This document shows positions 51,657 through 60,784 of a stretch of DNA of 64,000 bases, piece after piece. The DNA is taken from positions 1-64,000 of the forward strand of contig NZ_BSTC01000022.1 in assembly GCF_030269305.1 (NCBI RefSeq). The letters run 5' to 3'. Position numbers and translations under genes: made by a program. Position 1 is the stretch's first letter. Each line of letters opens with the position of its first letter. The DNA comes from Kineosporia sp. NBRC 101731. Its GTDB lineage: Bacteria; Actinomycetota; Actinomycetes; Actinomycetales; Kineosporiaceae. The notes under the pieces are model-generated. The model was not told where the DNA came from. It ran no database searches and was given only the letters and a program-made list of their open reading frames with translations.

Positions 51657-54433
51657 AGGTCCCGCTCCTCGATCACACGACCGCCGAGCAGCTTCTCGAT
51701 GGCCTGCACGCCCACCAGCGGTGGGTTGTCCAGGTCCTCGCCGCCCATGTCGCCGCCCATGTCCTCGTCCAGGTCGACGACGTTCTTGCGCTCCCGGGCC
51801 GCGGCGTTCACGGTGCCCGGGGCGGGGTCCGCCGGCTGCGGGGCCGGGGCCGGCCGGTTCTGCGGCCGGCCGCCCCGCGACGGTGACCAGCTGCTGTCCG
51901 GCGGGGCCTCGTCCTCCCGCATCGGCTCGTTCAGGTCGGGCGGGATGTCGTCGTAGGGCGAGGCCGCGGGGGTCGGCATGGCGTGTTCGTCGTCCGGCGC
52001 GGCGGTCTGGCCGCGCTTGTCCTGCAGCTTCGCGACCGGGTTCGGGCCTGTCTGTCCCTCCGCCGCCCGGGCGGCGGCCGCCGCGGCTACGGCCCGGGCC
52101 GCGGCCGCACCGACGGAACGGACCGGGGCCTCCTGGGTGACCTCACGGGTGGTCTCACGGGTGGCCAGGCCGACGCCGCCGGACGACTCCGGGGCGGCCG
52201 GGGACGCCAGACCGGCCGGCGGTTGCTGGTTCTGCGAGACCTCGGTCCAGGCCGAGGCCGGCGGGGGACTCGGCCGGGCGCTCGGCGGTGGGTTCGGGGC
52301 CGGGCGCTCGGTCCAGCCGTTCCGGGGACCCTGCGAACCCTGAGAGCTCTGGGTTTCCGGGGGCGGGGCCGGGCGGGGCTGTGGGGCGGAGTGCGGAGTC
52401 ACCTCGGCCGGCGGGGCCGAACGGGCGGACATGATCGGTCCGCCTGGTCCCGGCTGTCCGCCCGGACCCGGCTGCCCGGACGGTCCCGACTGCCCGGACG
52501 ACCCTGACGGTCCTCCGGCGGGCCGGCCGCCGGCCGCCTGGAACTCCGAGGTCACGGCCGCCTCGACGATGCAGTCCAGGCCGAGCACCTCGATCAGGGC
52601 CTGGCGCACGAAGTTGGGGTGCGGGCCGCGGCCGAACGACTGGGCGCGACCGGCCGAGTCGAAGCCCAGCAGCAGCCTCTTACCGTCGTAGTCGAGCACC
52701 TGGGCGTACTGCGAGACCAGGCTCCAGGTGGTGCGCTTGATCGAGGCGACCGCGTTGAGCACCTCGGTCCAGTTGCGCCGCACTGCCTCGAGGTCGCCGG
52801 CGCCGCCCGGTGAAGGCTGGGCGGTCGGAGAGGCCTGGGTCGGCGGGGAGGCCTGGGCCGGCTGCTGGACAGGCTGTTGCTGGACAGGCTGCGGCCGTGC
52901 TGCCGGTGCTGCCGGTGGGGTCTGCGGCGCGGTGGCCGACTCCGGGACGCCCGTCCGGTGCGGTGGGACTGCCGGGTTCGACGTTCCCACCGGGTTCCGG
53001 GCGATCGACTCGGACGAGGCGACCGGGACGGCCGGTGCTGCGGTCACAGCTGCGGTGGAGGCGTTCGTCGTCCCCCGTTCCGGGATGGCCTGGGCACCCC
53101 CGGGCGCCACGCCCGGACCGTTCTCGGGTGCAGTGTCAGTTCCCCCCTTGCCGATCGCCGCGCGAACGGCGGCGAGGCCGGAGGAGCGGGACTGAGGGCC
53201 GGGCGACTCGGCGTACGCCGGGGCCGACACCCCGTTCTGGGGTGCCCCCGGGGCCGCGGCCACTACGGCCCCGGAACCGATGCGCTTCTCCAGGCGGTCG
53301 AGACGGGCGCCGAGACCGCGCTGCTCGTCGTCGGCCGCGGGCAGCAGTAACCGGGCGCACAGCAGCTCCAGCTGCAGGCGGGGCGAGGTGGCACCGGTCA
53401 TCTCGGTGAGCGCGGCATTGGTCACGTCGGCGGCCCGGGACAGCTCGGAGGAACCGAACCGGCCTGCCTGACTGCGCATCCGTTCCAGCTGGTCGTCCGG
53501 CATGCCCCGGAAGACCGCGTGCCCACCGTCCTTGACCGCCGCGACCACCAGCAGATCACGCAACCGCTCGAGCAGGTCCTCGACGAACCGCCGGGGGTCG
53601 TGCCCCGACTCGATCACCCGGTCGATCACCCGGAAGACCGTGGCTCCGTCACCCGCGGCCAGGGCGTCGGCCACGTCGTCGAGCAGGGTGGAGTCGGTGT
53701 AGCCGAGCAGGCCGATCGCGGTGGCATAGGTGAGGCCGTCCTCCCCCGCGCCGCCCATCAGCTGGTCCAGCACGGACAACGTGTCCCGCACCGAGCCGCC
53801 ACCGGCGCGCACCACCAGGGGCAGCACGCCCTTGCCGGCCGGCACCCCCTCCTGCTCGCAGAGCTCGGCCAGGTACTGCACCAGCCGCTCCGGCGGGACC
53901 AGGCGGAACGGGTAGTGGTGTGTGCGCGACCGGATGGTGCCGATGACCTTCTCCGGCTCGGTCGTCGCGAAGATGAACCGGATGTGCTCCGGCGGTTCCT
54001 CGACGATCTTCAGCAGGGCGTTGAAGCCCTGCGGCGACACCATGTGCGCCTCGTCGATGATGAACACCTTGTAGCGGTCGCGGACCGGCGCGAAAGCCGC
54101 GCGCTCACGCAGGTCACGGGCGTCGTCGACACCACCGTGACTGGCCGCGTCGATCTCCACCACGTCCAGGCTGCCGGGCCCGCCGCGGGCCAGGTCGACA
54201 CAGGACGGGCAGGTGCCGCAGGGCGTAGGGGTGGGACCCTGCTCACAGTTCAGGCAGCGCGCCAGGATGCGCGCGCTGGTGGTCTTGCCGCACCCACGCG
54301 GGCCGGAGAACAGGTAGGCGTGGTTGACCCGGTTCTTCGTCAGGGCGACCGAGAGCGGCCCGGTGACCTGCTCCTGACCGATCACCTGGGCGAAGGACTC
54401 GGGCCGGTAGCGGCGGTAGAGAGCGGTCGTCAC
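51653..54433 (-). CDS. dnaX: DNA polymerase III subunits gamma and tau
   Basis: The 926-residue clamp-loader protein has [15 protein letters not shown] at the start, Walker [14 protein letters not shown], a zinc cluster of four cysteines (CLNCEQ and CGTCPSC), Walker [10 protein letters not shown] and the arginine finger region SRTHHYPFR. Residues beyond about 370 are Pro/Gln/Gly-rich linkers with a folded segment ([17 protein letters not shown]) for polymerase contact. The protein is much longer than E. coli tau because of these linkers, as is common in actinobacteria. Confidence 0.93.
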   Translation of the reverse strand: MTTALYRRYRPESFAQVIGQEQVTGPLSVALTKNRVNHAYLFSGPRGCGKTTSARILARCLNCEQGPTPTPCGTCPSCVDLARGGPGSLDVVEIDAASHGGVDDARDLRERAAFAPVRDRYKVFIIDEAHMVSPQGFNALLKIVEEPPEHIRFIFATTEPEKVIGTIRSRTHHYPFRLVPPERLVQYLAELCEQEGVPAGKGVLPLVVRAGGGSVRDTLSVLDQLMGGAGEDGLTYATAIGLLGYTDSTLLDDVADALAAGDGATVFRVIDRVIESGHDPRRFVEDLLERLRDLLVVAAVKDGGHAVFRGMPDDQLERMRSQAGRFGSSELSRAADVTNAALTEMTGATSPRLQLELLCARLLLPAADDEQRGLGARLDRLEKRIGSGAVVAAAPGAPQNGVSAPAYAESPGPQSRSSGLAAVRAAIGKGGTDTAPENGPGVAPGGAQAIPERGTTNASTAAVTAAPAVPVASSESIARNPVGTSNPAVPPHRTGVPESATAPQTPPAAPAARPQPVQQQPVQQPAQASPPTQASPTAQPSPGGAGDLEAVRRNWTEVLNAVASIKRTTWSLVSQYAQVLDYDGKRLLLGFDSAGRAQSFGRGPHPNFVRQALIEVLGLDCIVEAAVTSEFQAAGGRPAGGPSGSSGQSGPSGQPGPGGQPGPGGPIMSARSAPPAEVTPHSAPQPRPAPPPETQSSQGSQGPRNGWTERPAPNPPPSARPSPPPASAWTEVSQNQQPPAGLASPAAPESSGGVGLATRETTREVTQEAPVRSVGAAAARAVAAAAAARAAEGQTGPNPVAKLQDKRGQTAAPDDEHAMPTPAASPYDDIPPDLNEPMREDEAPPDSSWSPSRGGRPQNRPAPAPQPADPAPGTVNAAARERKNVVDLDEDMGGDMGGEDLDNPPLVGVQAIEKLLGGRVIEERDL

Positions 54434-54548
54434 GGCCGTCAGCCTAGGACAGTTGGGGTGGGCGCTTCAGGCTCGAATCCAAGATGTGGAGAAGTCCACC
54501 TGATCGCCTACAGATCCTGCTTGCCGGCGGGCCGGAACCGGGCATGAA

Positions 54549-54641
54549 AGGACCCCCCGCACACCCGCCAGAGCCTGCCTACCCTTGCTGCCTTCCGGCC
54601 CTGGGGGAGTTCAGCTGGTTGACGCCGCACGAGGGGTCTGC
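54549..54641 (-). ncRNA. ffs: Signal recognition particle RNA (small type)
   Basis: On the minus strand the sequence has the universal SRP domain IV: CCCAGGGCCGGAAGG and CAGCAAGGGTA with the GGAA loop. The ends pair as GACCCC with GGGGTC, which sets the approximate borders. It lies just upstream of dnaX, as in many bacteria. The exact ends may be off by a few bases. Confidence 0.88.
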
Positions 54642-54772
54642 GCACCACTGTACCGAATCCTGGGCGGGTGCCGGACCAGCCCCCGCCGGAGAACCCCGCC
54701 AGAGCTGCCCGGGCCACGCCGGGGAGACCCCGTGTGCACGAGCACTCCCCAGATCTGGCTAGACTCTCCCAC

Positions 54773-54859
54773 GGAGGATTCGCCTAGTGGCCTATGGCGC
54801 TCGCTTGGAAAGCGGGTTGGGTTAACGCCCTCAGGGGTTCAAATCCCCTATCCTCCGCC
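54773..54859 (+). tRNA. tRNA-Ser(GGA)
   Basis: The cloverleaf has acceptor GGAGGAT/ATCCTCC, a long variable arm as in class II tRNAs, anticodon loop TTGGAAA (anticodon GGA), and a T arm GGGG-TTCAAAT-CCCC. The CCA is encoded at 54857-54859. Confidence 0.93.
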
Positions 54860-54862
54860 AGC

Positions 54863-54909
54863 TACGGCGGCCTGTTCCTGCACCTCAGCGTGCGGGAGCC
54901 GGCCGCCGT
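54863..54909 (+). terminator. Terminator-like inverted repeat after tRNA-Ser
   Basis: TACGGCGGCC (54863-54872) pairs perfectly with GGCCGCCGTA (54900-54909). The loop is long and no T-run follows, so its strength is uncertain. Confidence 0.45.
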
Positions 54910-55014
54910 ACGTCGTTCCGGCCCAGGCCCGGATCCTCAACGGATCGTCGCAGTTCGGTTGCACAACGCCATGAAAGTGGCGCAGGCGACGACAGAGACG
55001 ACACAATCCTGAGG

Positions 55015-55347
55015 GTGATTTTCAAGGCAGTCGGCGAGGGCCGTCCGTATCCCGATCATGGGTACAGCACGTCCAAGCAGTGGTCCGACGTGCCGCCCAG
55101 TCAGGTCCGGCTGGACGACCTGGTCACCACCAAGCGCACCCTGGACCTAGATGCACTCCTGTCCGAGGACTCCACCTTTTTCGGTGATCTCTTCGCCCAT
55201 GTCGTTCAGTACCAGGGCGAGCTTTACCTGGAAGATGGTCTGCATCGCGCGGTTCGTGCCGCGCTGCACCAGCGTCCCGTGCTGCACGCCCGGGTCCTGG
55301 TGATCGATGCTCAGGACGGCCAGGTGGGGGCTGCGCCCAGGGGCTGA
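55015..55347 (+). CDS. Conserved actinobacterial protein with ParB/Srx-like DGxHR motif
   Basis: The 110-residue protein has VRLDDLVTTKRTLDLDALL and a C-terminal YLEDGLHRAVRAAL followed by VLHARVLVID. The DGLHR core and following helix resemble the nucleotide-binding box of the ParB/sulfiredoxin fold. The family is widespread in actinobacteria and sometimes labelled VapB-like, without good support. GTG 55015 follows ACAATCCTGAGG. Its neighbour with a LytR C-terminal domain is usually next to it. Confidence 0.7.
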   Translation: MIFKAVGEGRPYPDHGYSTSKQWSDVPPSQVRLDDLVTTKRTLDLDALLSEDSTFFGDLFAHVVQYQGELYLEDGLHRAVRAALHQRPVLHARVLVIDAQDGQVGAAPRG

Positions 55348-55385
55348 CCCGGCTGACCCGTCCGTGCCCGAGGGGGGCGTGGCCG

Positions 55386-56111
55386 ATGGGGTCCAGCACG
55401 CATGTCCCGACCCGCGAGGAAAAGGCCCGGCGCCGACGCCGCCGGCAGAGCCTGACCTTCACCGCACTGTTCCTCGGCGTCCTGCTCGCCGGGGTGGGAG
55501 CACTCGGGAACTCCCTGGGCTGGTGGGTCGTCACCGCACCGGGACGCAACCGGCCGGCCTGCCCGGAACAGAGCGTCAGCCGACCGAACCAGACCTCGGT
55601 GAACGTCTATAACGGCACCGACCGGCGGGGCCTGGCCGGGGCGGTCGCCGACGAACTGCGCCGCCGGAAATTCCATGTGGTCGACGTCGCCAACGCCCCG
55701 GACGGGGCGCAGACGATCGCGGTCACCGTCAGGTACGGCCCCGGTGACCGGGTCCTGGCGCGCACCGTGGCCCGGCAGTTCCCGGGCCGGGTGAAACTGC
55801 TGCCGGAGCGGCGGGCCCACGGCGACCACTCCGTGGACGTGGTGATCGGCAGACGCTACAAGGCGATGCGGGAACGCACGCAGGCCGCCGCGGCGATCGC
55901 CGCCGATCCCACCCCGCGCGGCTGCCGGACCCCGACCGGTTCCTCCGCATCGACGGGACGGCGGCCCGGTCCGCCGTCCCGGGCAAGACTGTCGGTGGTG
56001 GCGCTTAATGTCATCAAACGTCATCAGGTGGTGTGGAACGACACCACCGAACGGGTTGATGAGCAGGCGGGGGGTCGCCATGTGTCTGAAGTGCGATGGG
56101 TGGAGCGATGA
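55386..56111 (+). CDS. LytR C-terminal domain protein, membrane-anchored
   Basis: The 241-residue protein has a highly basic N-terminus (KARRRRRRQ), one membrane helix (about 23-45), and an outer LytR_C domain (about 68-160; VNVYNGTDRRGLAG, VRYGPGDRVLARTVA). The LytR C-terminal domain usually trails a LytR-CpsA-Psr ligase; here it stands alone. After about residue 170 the sequence becomes low complexity and runs into the next gene, overlapping it by 32 bases, so the true end could reflect a frame drift. Confidence 0.75.
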   Translation: MGSSTHVPTREEKARRRRRRQSLTFTALFLGVLLAGVGALGNSLGWWVVTAPGRNRPACPEQSVSRPNQTSVNVYNGTDRRGLAGAVADELRRRKFHVVDVANAPDGAQTIAVTVRYGPGDRVLARTVARQFPGRVKLLPERRAHGDHSVDVVIGRRYKAMRERTQAAAAIAADPTPRGCRTPTGSSASTGRRPGPPSRARLSVVALNVIKRHQVVWNDTTERVDEQAGGRHVSEVRWVER

Positions 56112-56559
56112 GGCCATCCTGGAGAAGAGCCGGAGCGACATCGAGCTCCACGGCTGGGGATACGTGCATGTCGAGGGCGATGGCGGGAGCCCTTGCCTCA
56201 CCTACACGGTGGGCATGACCCGCTTTCACGGGCATCCTGAACTGGTGGTCACCGGGCTGGATGCCCGGCAGGCCACCACACTGCTCGACGACCTCGCCGA
56301 CCAGATCCGGTGCGGGCTCCGGCTGATCGCCGGCGATCGGCTGGTCGAACACTGCTGCGACGTCCACCGGCTCCAGCTGGTCGGGGTGGACGACCCGCGC
56401 CGGCTGGTGCAGGCCCAGGAGATCTACGCCAGTGCAGCCGGCCTGGTGCCGGCTCTGCAGGTGGTCTACACCGACGACCAGGGGCACTGGCCCTGGGAGC
56501 CCGACTGGGCCGGGGGTACCTGGTGGCAGCCACTGCTCGGCCGGCCACCGCACCCCTGA
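56080..56559 (+). CDS. DUF4262 family protein
   Basis: The 159-residue protein matches DUF4262: GWGYVHVEGDGGSPCLTYTVG, MTRFHGHPELVVTG and a C-terminal QVVYTDDQGHWPWEP. The start MCLKCDGW follows GGGGGG by five bases. Members are common in actinobacteria and their role is unknown. It overlaps the end of the LytR_C gene. Confidence 0.82.
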   Translation: MCLKCDGWSDEAILEKSRSDIELHGWGYVHVEGDGGSPCLTYTVGMTRFHGHPELVVTGLDARQATTLLDDLADQIRCGLRLIAGDRLVEHCCDVHRLQLVGVDDPRRLVQAQEIYASAAGLVPALQVVYTDDQGHWPWEPDWAGGTWWQPLLGRPPHP

Positions 56560-56581
56560 CGCACCCGTCCGGACGGGCCCG

Positions 56582-57571
56582 TCACACCTGGGCCCGTCCG
56601 CGTTCCCGGTCCTGCGCCTCGTCGAGATCAATCCGGAGCGGTCGGGAGGGCAGGAACGACGGGATGTGCCGGGCCGGGCGCGGTGCCCCGATCCCGGTCC
56701 GGATCCCGTTCGGCGAGGTCTCCGGCACCGTTCCGGGTGCCGGCACGGAGGTGGGCACGGCGCTCGGGGGCACGGTGACGGTAGACGTGGGGGCCGGGCC
56801 GGCCTTGATCACACCGAGCCGGGCCAGCTGGTGGATCGCGACCGTGGTGGCGAAGACGCCGTGGCCGAGCATCCAGGCGATGTCGAGAGGGGTGGTGGTG
56901 CCGTTGGCCAGGGCGGCGATGTTCCACTGGGTCGCCGTCAGGCGGATCCGCTCCACCGGCAACTGGGGCGCGCGCTGGATCGGTGCATCCATCCGCACAC
57001 CGCGGGTCATCCGGCCCAGCACCGCCTTCCGGCGCTCGACCTCGGTCAGGACCTCGGCGACGGTGAAGGTGCGCACCGGTTCGCACCAGTGCCAGGCCCC
57101 GGGCCGGAACCGGGCGACGGCGCCGGTCGCGTCGGGCACCACGGCGCCCAGGGTGACCAGGGCGGCATCCGCCAGGGCGGTCCGGCGCAGCACCTCGGCA
57201 TCGAACGCCGAGGTGGCGTCGCCGCTCAGCAACTGCGAGGCGGCCGAGACGGCCGCGTCGATGCGACCCCGGCGCAACGACGACACCAACCGGGCCCAGC
57301 TGCGCTCGTCGGTGTAGGTCGGCCGCAGGAGCAGAGCCTCGATGCCCGGCGTGAGCACCGACTCCACGTAACCGATCCGGCCACTGACCAGGTAAACCGT
57401 GCCACCCCAGCGACCGTTCAGGTAGAGCGCCCCGGTGGCCTGGTCCTCGGCCAGGTCGAAGAGCCGGTCGTACGCGGTCTCCTCCGACTCGGGCGGTGGT
57501 GAGACCGGTGGCGGCGTGCTGTCGCTGGCCCGTCCCCGGCCGGTCCAGCGCCCCCAGACGCTAGGCGCCAT
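56582..57571 (-). CDS. DUF4388/PATAN-like protein, left copy
   Basis: The 329-residue protein has an N-terminal beta-rich domain with GALYLNGRWGGTVYLVSGRIGYVES (core GTVYLVSGRIGYVES), the DUF4388 pattern seen in bacterial signalling proteins. A helical middle domain and a Pro/Thr-rich tail follow. It shares its layout with the 58813 gene: a DUF4388-type N-terminus (ALEVRGVPGGAFFLHEGDVTYAE there), a segment with LTATQW or IDAQQW, and a disordered C-terminus. The two are paralogues. It overlaps the Roadblock gene by 11 bases. Confidence 0.7.
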   Translation of the reverse strand: MAPSVWGRWTGRGRASDSTPPPVSPPPESEETAYDRLFDLAEDQATGALYLNGRWGGTVYLVSGRIGYVESVLTPGIEALLLRPTYTDERSWARLVSSLRRGRIDAAVSAASQLLSGDATSAFDAEVLRRTALADAALVTLGAVVPDATGAVARFRPGAWHWCEPVRTFTVAEVLTEVERRKAVLGRMTRGVRMDAPIQRAPQLPVERIRLTATQWNIAALANGTTTPLDIAWMLGHGVFATTVAIHQLARLGVIKAGPAPTSTVTVPPSAVPTSVPAPGTVPETSPNGIRTGIGAPRPARHIPSFLPSRPLRIDLDEAQDRERGRAQV

Positions 57572-58058
57572 GGCCGGGTTCGATCACCGGAGGCTGGATC
57601 GCGTGCCTCAGCAGCGGGCCGAGGGCGCGCAGTTGCTGCCGGGCCAGCGCGAGGTTGGTCCGCGCCCGGTCCAGGGTCACGACCACGAGCAACCCGTCCA
57701 CCCCGGCCTCGGGCAGGGGCGTGATCAGGTGATGCTTGCGCCCGAAGGTGATCGTGACGTCCTCCAGTTCGTCCGGATCGCCGAGGCTGGAGGTCATCAG
57801 GCCGATCACCTGGACGACATCACTGGCCGCGGCCGAGATGGTCGCCGCCACGGCCCCGTCGTCAGGAGCCTCGGCCGTGGTGTCGGCCTCGGTGGCCGGC
57901 TTCCCCACGACGGTGTCCAGCACGAAGGCCGAATCGGGCTCGACCAGGCAGGCCGTGACCAGCCCGTCGAGCCCTTGCAACCGGGCCAGGACAGCATGGA
58001 CCGCATCTGAGCCACCCGATGGAACACCCAGGGGGGACGGTGGTGCATTCACCGGCAT
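57561..58058 (-). CDS. Roadblock/LC7-like protein, left copy
   Basis: The 165-residue protein has the Roadblock fold: VLARLQGLDGLVTACLVEPDSAF, a central helix ASDVVQVIGLMTS, and strands TITFGRKHHLITPL and DGLLVVVTLDRARTNLAL with a last helix. Roadblock proteins work with small GTPases in polarity and signalling. No GTPase gene is nearby. ATG 58058 gives an end that fits. Its sequence matches the right copy at 58353 in ILITLGRQYHLIRLV and DKTKANLALARHHL, so they are duplicates. Confidence 0.75.
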   Translation of the reverse strand: MPVNAPPSPLGVPSGGSDAVHAVLARLQGLDGLVTACLVEPDSAFVLDTVVGKPATEADTTAEAPDDGAVAATISAAASDVVQVIGLMTSSLGDPDELEDVTITFGRKHHLITPLPEAGVDGLLVVVTLDRARTNLALARQQLRALGPLLRHAIQPPVIEPGHGA

Positions 58059-58352
58059 CAAACCCTGCTCAGAAGCTGCTCTGACAACCGGCAAAGCACT
58101 ATCACATCGCTATCACGAGGCACAGATATCGAACTCGATTCTCTTTCGTCTTCTACCCGACTTCTTGACGCTGCCCCCGCCTGAGTGCAGTATTCTGCCG
58201 CTTACGAATTGTTACAAGCGCCCCGATACATCAGGTTCGATCCGCCACCCGCCGGCCACTTCGATGAACTCGCGAGATGCGCCGAAACGGGCACTCTGAC
58301 CTTACCCGACACACCCTTGTGTCAACGTCGAAATGAGACTGGAGATCTTCCT
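58059..58352. promoter_or_regulatory. Shared promoter region of the two Roadblock genes
   Basis: This 294-bp gap has no gene. CTATCAC occurs twice at 58099-58105 and 58110-58116, 11 bases apart (one helical turn), which suggests a dimeric regulator site near the leftward start. TTGACG at 58165-58170 with CAGTAT at 58188-58193 (17-bp spacing) or TATTCT at 58191-58196 is a likely rightward promoter, leaving a leader of about 150 bases. Confidence 0.45.
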
Positions 58353-58721
58353 GTGGACATCGATACCGCGCTGAAAGAAGCGATGGAGATCGACGGAGCG
58401 CTGGGCGTCAGCCTGGTCGACTACGGAAGTGGAATGTCGCTCGGAAGTCTGGGCGGCGGCAAGTATCTCGACCTGGAGATCGCGTCGGCCGGCAACACGG
58501 AGGTCGTCCGGGCCAAGATGCGCACCCTGGAGTCGCTCGGCCTGACCGAGACGATCGACGACATCCTGATCACCCTGGGCCGCCAGTACCACCTGATCCG
58601 GCTGGTCCGGGGGCAGGCTGCGAGCGGGCTGTTCATCTACCTGGCGCTGGACAAGACCAAGGCCAACCTGGCCCTGGCCCGTCATCACCTCAAGCGCATC
58701 GAGGGCGAGCTCACGATTTGA
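58353..58721 (+). CDS. Roadblock/LC7-like protein, right copy
   Basis: The 122-residue protein starts at GTG 58353, seven bases after GGAGA, and begins MDIDTALKEAMEIDGALGVSLVD. Strands ILITLGRQYHLIRLV and LFIYLALDKTKANLALARHH match the left copy and the Roadblock fold. It lacks the longer insert of the left copy. It points rightward and is followed by the DUF4388-like gene, mirroring the left pair. Confidence 0.78.
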   Translation: MDIDTALKEAMEIDGALGVSLVDYGSGMSLGSLGGGKYLDLEIASAGNTEVVRAKMRTLESLGLTETIDDILITLGRQYHLIRLVRGQAASGLFIYLALDKTKANLALARHHLKRIEGELTI

Positions 58722-58812
58722 TCCCCGCACTGTCCGGTTCGCGTCGACCCACCTCGGTCGCCGCGAACCGGTCGCTTCGCCAACCCCTTTCGAAGAGAGT
58801 CGGCTCCCCGCG

Positions 58813-59769
58813 ATGACGGTCCAGGAAACCGAGCATCCGGCTATCGACGTTCTCCGGGTGCTCGCCATCAGCCGCAGTTCGGGTGCACTGGAAGTGCGTG
58901 GTGTACCCGGCGGTGCCTTCTTCCTGCACGAAGGAGACGTCACCTACGCGGAGACCATCGGTGTGCCCCCGGTGCCGGAGACCGGTGACCCCGAACTCCC
59001 CTCACTGATCCGATCGAACATTCTCGAGGCCGGCGTCGAGATGCTCTCGGCCCCGAGGGTCGAGGGTGACCGCCCTCTGTTCCGGCCCGGCCGCAAGCAC
59101 TGGACCGGTCTGCGGTACCGCGTCGCCGTCGAGCATCTGCTGGCCGAGATTACCGATCTGATAGCCCATTTCAGAACACTCGGGGTGGGCCCCGACGACG
59201 AGGTGAGCCTGTCCTGGCTGCCCCGCGGGAAGACCGTCGTCATCGATGCCCAGCAGTGGGCGCTGACCTCCCGGCTGACCAGCGCCCAGAGTCCGCGCAC
59301 CCTGGCCCGGCGCTCCGGGATCCCGCTCAGCGCAACCCTCAGCAGCATTGCCTCGATGATCGCCTCCGGGGTGGCCCGGCTCGTACAGGCCGATACCGCG
59401 CAGAACCCTTCCGTACCGGCAGATCTCGCGACGGCCGGGACACCCGCCCGGCAGAACGCCGAGCCCCCGGTCCTGCCGCCTGAGACCGGGCCGCTGGAGA
59501 CCGATCGGGTCGTCTCCGCGTCGACCATCCTGACCGCGTCGAAGCCGATCACGACGCCGCCGCCCCCCGACCGGCTCCCCCGGCGCCGGCCTCGCACGAT
59601 CGACACGGATCCGGCCGGGGACAGCCCACCGGCCCCGGTTTCCTCCGCTCCGGCCGACTCCGAACGGCCGACGGCACCACCGCGTCCGGCAACTCTTCCC
59701 GCCGATCTGGACCCGAACAGCCGGGTGGCTATCGCCCTTCGAGTTCTCGAAGGACTCAAACGGCTCTGA
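58813..59769 (+). CDS. DUF4388/PATAN-like protein, right copy
   Basis: The 318-residue protein has an N-terminal beta-rich domain (VLAISRSSGALEVRGVPGGAFFLHEGDVTYAE, here given by its core GALEVRGVPGGAFF), a helical middle region with QWALTSRLTSAQ, and a long Pro/Ala/Thr-rich C-terminus (about 205-300). It resembles the left copy in layout. With the Roadblock gene it forms a two-gene module without an obvious GTPase or kinase. Confidence 0.7.
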   Translation: MTVQETEHPAIDVLRVLAISRSSGALEVRGVPGGAFFLHEGDVTYAETIGVPPVPETGDPELPSLIRSNILEAGVEMLSAPRVEGDRPLFRPGRKHWTGLRYRVAVEHLLAEITDLIAHFRTLGVGPDDEVSLSWLPRGKTVVIDAQQWALTSRLTSAQSPRTLARRSGIPLSATLSSIASMIASGVARLVQADTAQNPSVPADLATAGTPARQNAEPPVLPPETGPLETDRVVSASTILTASKPITTPPPPDRLPRRRPRTIDTDPAGDSPPAPVSSAPADSERPTAPPRPATLPADLDPNSRVAIALRVLEGLKRL

Positions 59770-60017
59770 CCTCGCCGTCCATGACTCAGACCGCACGGAT
59801 CGCCATTCATCGGGCTATTCACCTGCGTGGCCGCGTCTCACGAGTCACTACGCAAATCCGCAGTCGCTTCTGTCACTGGCGTGACTTTCTTCAGAGCCCT
59901 TTCGGCATCTGCGCCGATTCAGGCATGCATCGCCACTGCAATCCTCACAATGGGGCATTGACGGCGCGGCCTTTGAATTACTGATCAGAAATTGCCGATA
60001 ACCCGGCCCAACGCAAC

Positions 60018-60057
60018 GAAGGGCGTGGCACTCCAGGATCGGAGTGCCACGCCCTTC
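60018..60057 (-). terminator. Terminator of tRNA-Ser(CGA)
   Basis: A perfect 17-bp stem (60018-60034 with 60041-60057) lies six bases beyond the tRNA 3' end. The leftward gap to 59770 contains no gene. Confidence 0.8.
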
Positions 60058-60062
60058 GACGG

Positions 60063-60149
60063 CGGTGGCGGTGGGATTTGAACCCACGGAGGGCGTAAAC
60101 CCTCACACGCTTTCGAGGCGTGCTCCTTCGGCCGCTCGGACACGCCACC
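60063..60149 (-). tRNA. tRNA-Ser(CGA)
   Basis: Acceptor GGTGGCG/CGCCACC, anticodon stem CACGC/GCGTG with loop CTCGAAA (anticodon CGA), a long variable arm (GAGGGTTTACGCCCTC), and T arm GTGGG-TTCAAAT-CCCAC. CCA is not encoded. Length is 87 bases. Confidence 0.93.
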
Positions 60150-60242
60150 GTGGAGAACCTTACCGAACCAGGGGCCGCTTCATCCAATCCACCCCCCGCA
60201 GTCCTCGCGCCGGCCGGGCCCACGCACCCGAAATCCCTTGGA

Positions 60243-60704
60243 CTATCGGCGTTCCGCGAAGAAATTCAGAAGCAGACCGGCAGCTTCCGCACCGCGCACC
60301 CCGCCGACCACCTCGACCCAGTGGTTCAGTCGCGAGTCCCGCACGATGTCCCGGGTCGAGCCGGTCGCCCCCGCCTTCGGGTCCCAGGCGCCCAGCACGA
60401 CCCGGGAGACCCGGGCCAGGACGATGGCCCCGGCACACATGGCACAGGGCTCCAGGGTCACCACCAACGTGGCCCCGTCCAGCCGCCAGCTCCCGGTCGC
60501 CGCGGCGGCCTGGCGCAGGGCCAGGAGCTCGGCATGGGCGGTCGGATCCTGGGCCGCCTCCCGCTCGTTGCGGCCTCTGCCCACGACACGCCCGGCGCGA
60601 TCCACGACCACGGCCCCCACCGGCACGTCCCCGGTCACCGGGGCGAGGGCGGCCTCCTCCAGGGCCAGACCCATCCAGGCATCCAGTCGCGGATCGTCAC
60701 TCAC
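60243..60704 (-). CDS. tadA: tRNA-specific adenosine deaminase
   Basis: The 153-residue enzyme converts adenosine-34 of tRNA-Arg(ACG) to inosine. It has the zinc site HAEL plus EPCAMCAGA, and IVLARVSRVVLGAWDPKAGA as expected. GTG 60704 has GGAGAGG five bases upstream; the longer frame lacks one. The C-terminal LLNFFAERR is typical. It is divergent from upp. Confidence 0.9.
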   Translation of the reverse strand: MSDDPRLDAWMGLALEEAALAPVTGDVPVGAVVVDRAGRVVGRGRNEREAAQDPTAHAELLALRQAAAATGSWRLDGATLVVTLEPCAMCAGAIVLARVSRVVLGAWDPKAGATGSTRDIVRDSRLNHWVEVVGGVRGAEAAGLLLNFFAERR

Positions 60705-60784
60705 AGAGACCTCTCCTTCTACCGACCCGGATCCGGGTCTCAAGCCACGAGGCCTCAGGGCCCGGACACCGGTAGGTTGCCCGC

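Noticed and set aside
55386-56111. Frameshift fusion of the LytR_C gene with the DUF4262 gene
   Set aside because: The DUF4262 gene has its own ribosome site and start, and the two are in different frames with a small overlap. A frame drift at the end of the first gene cannot be ruled out but is not needed.
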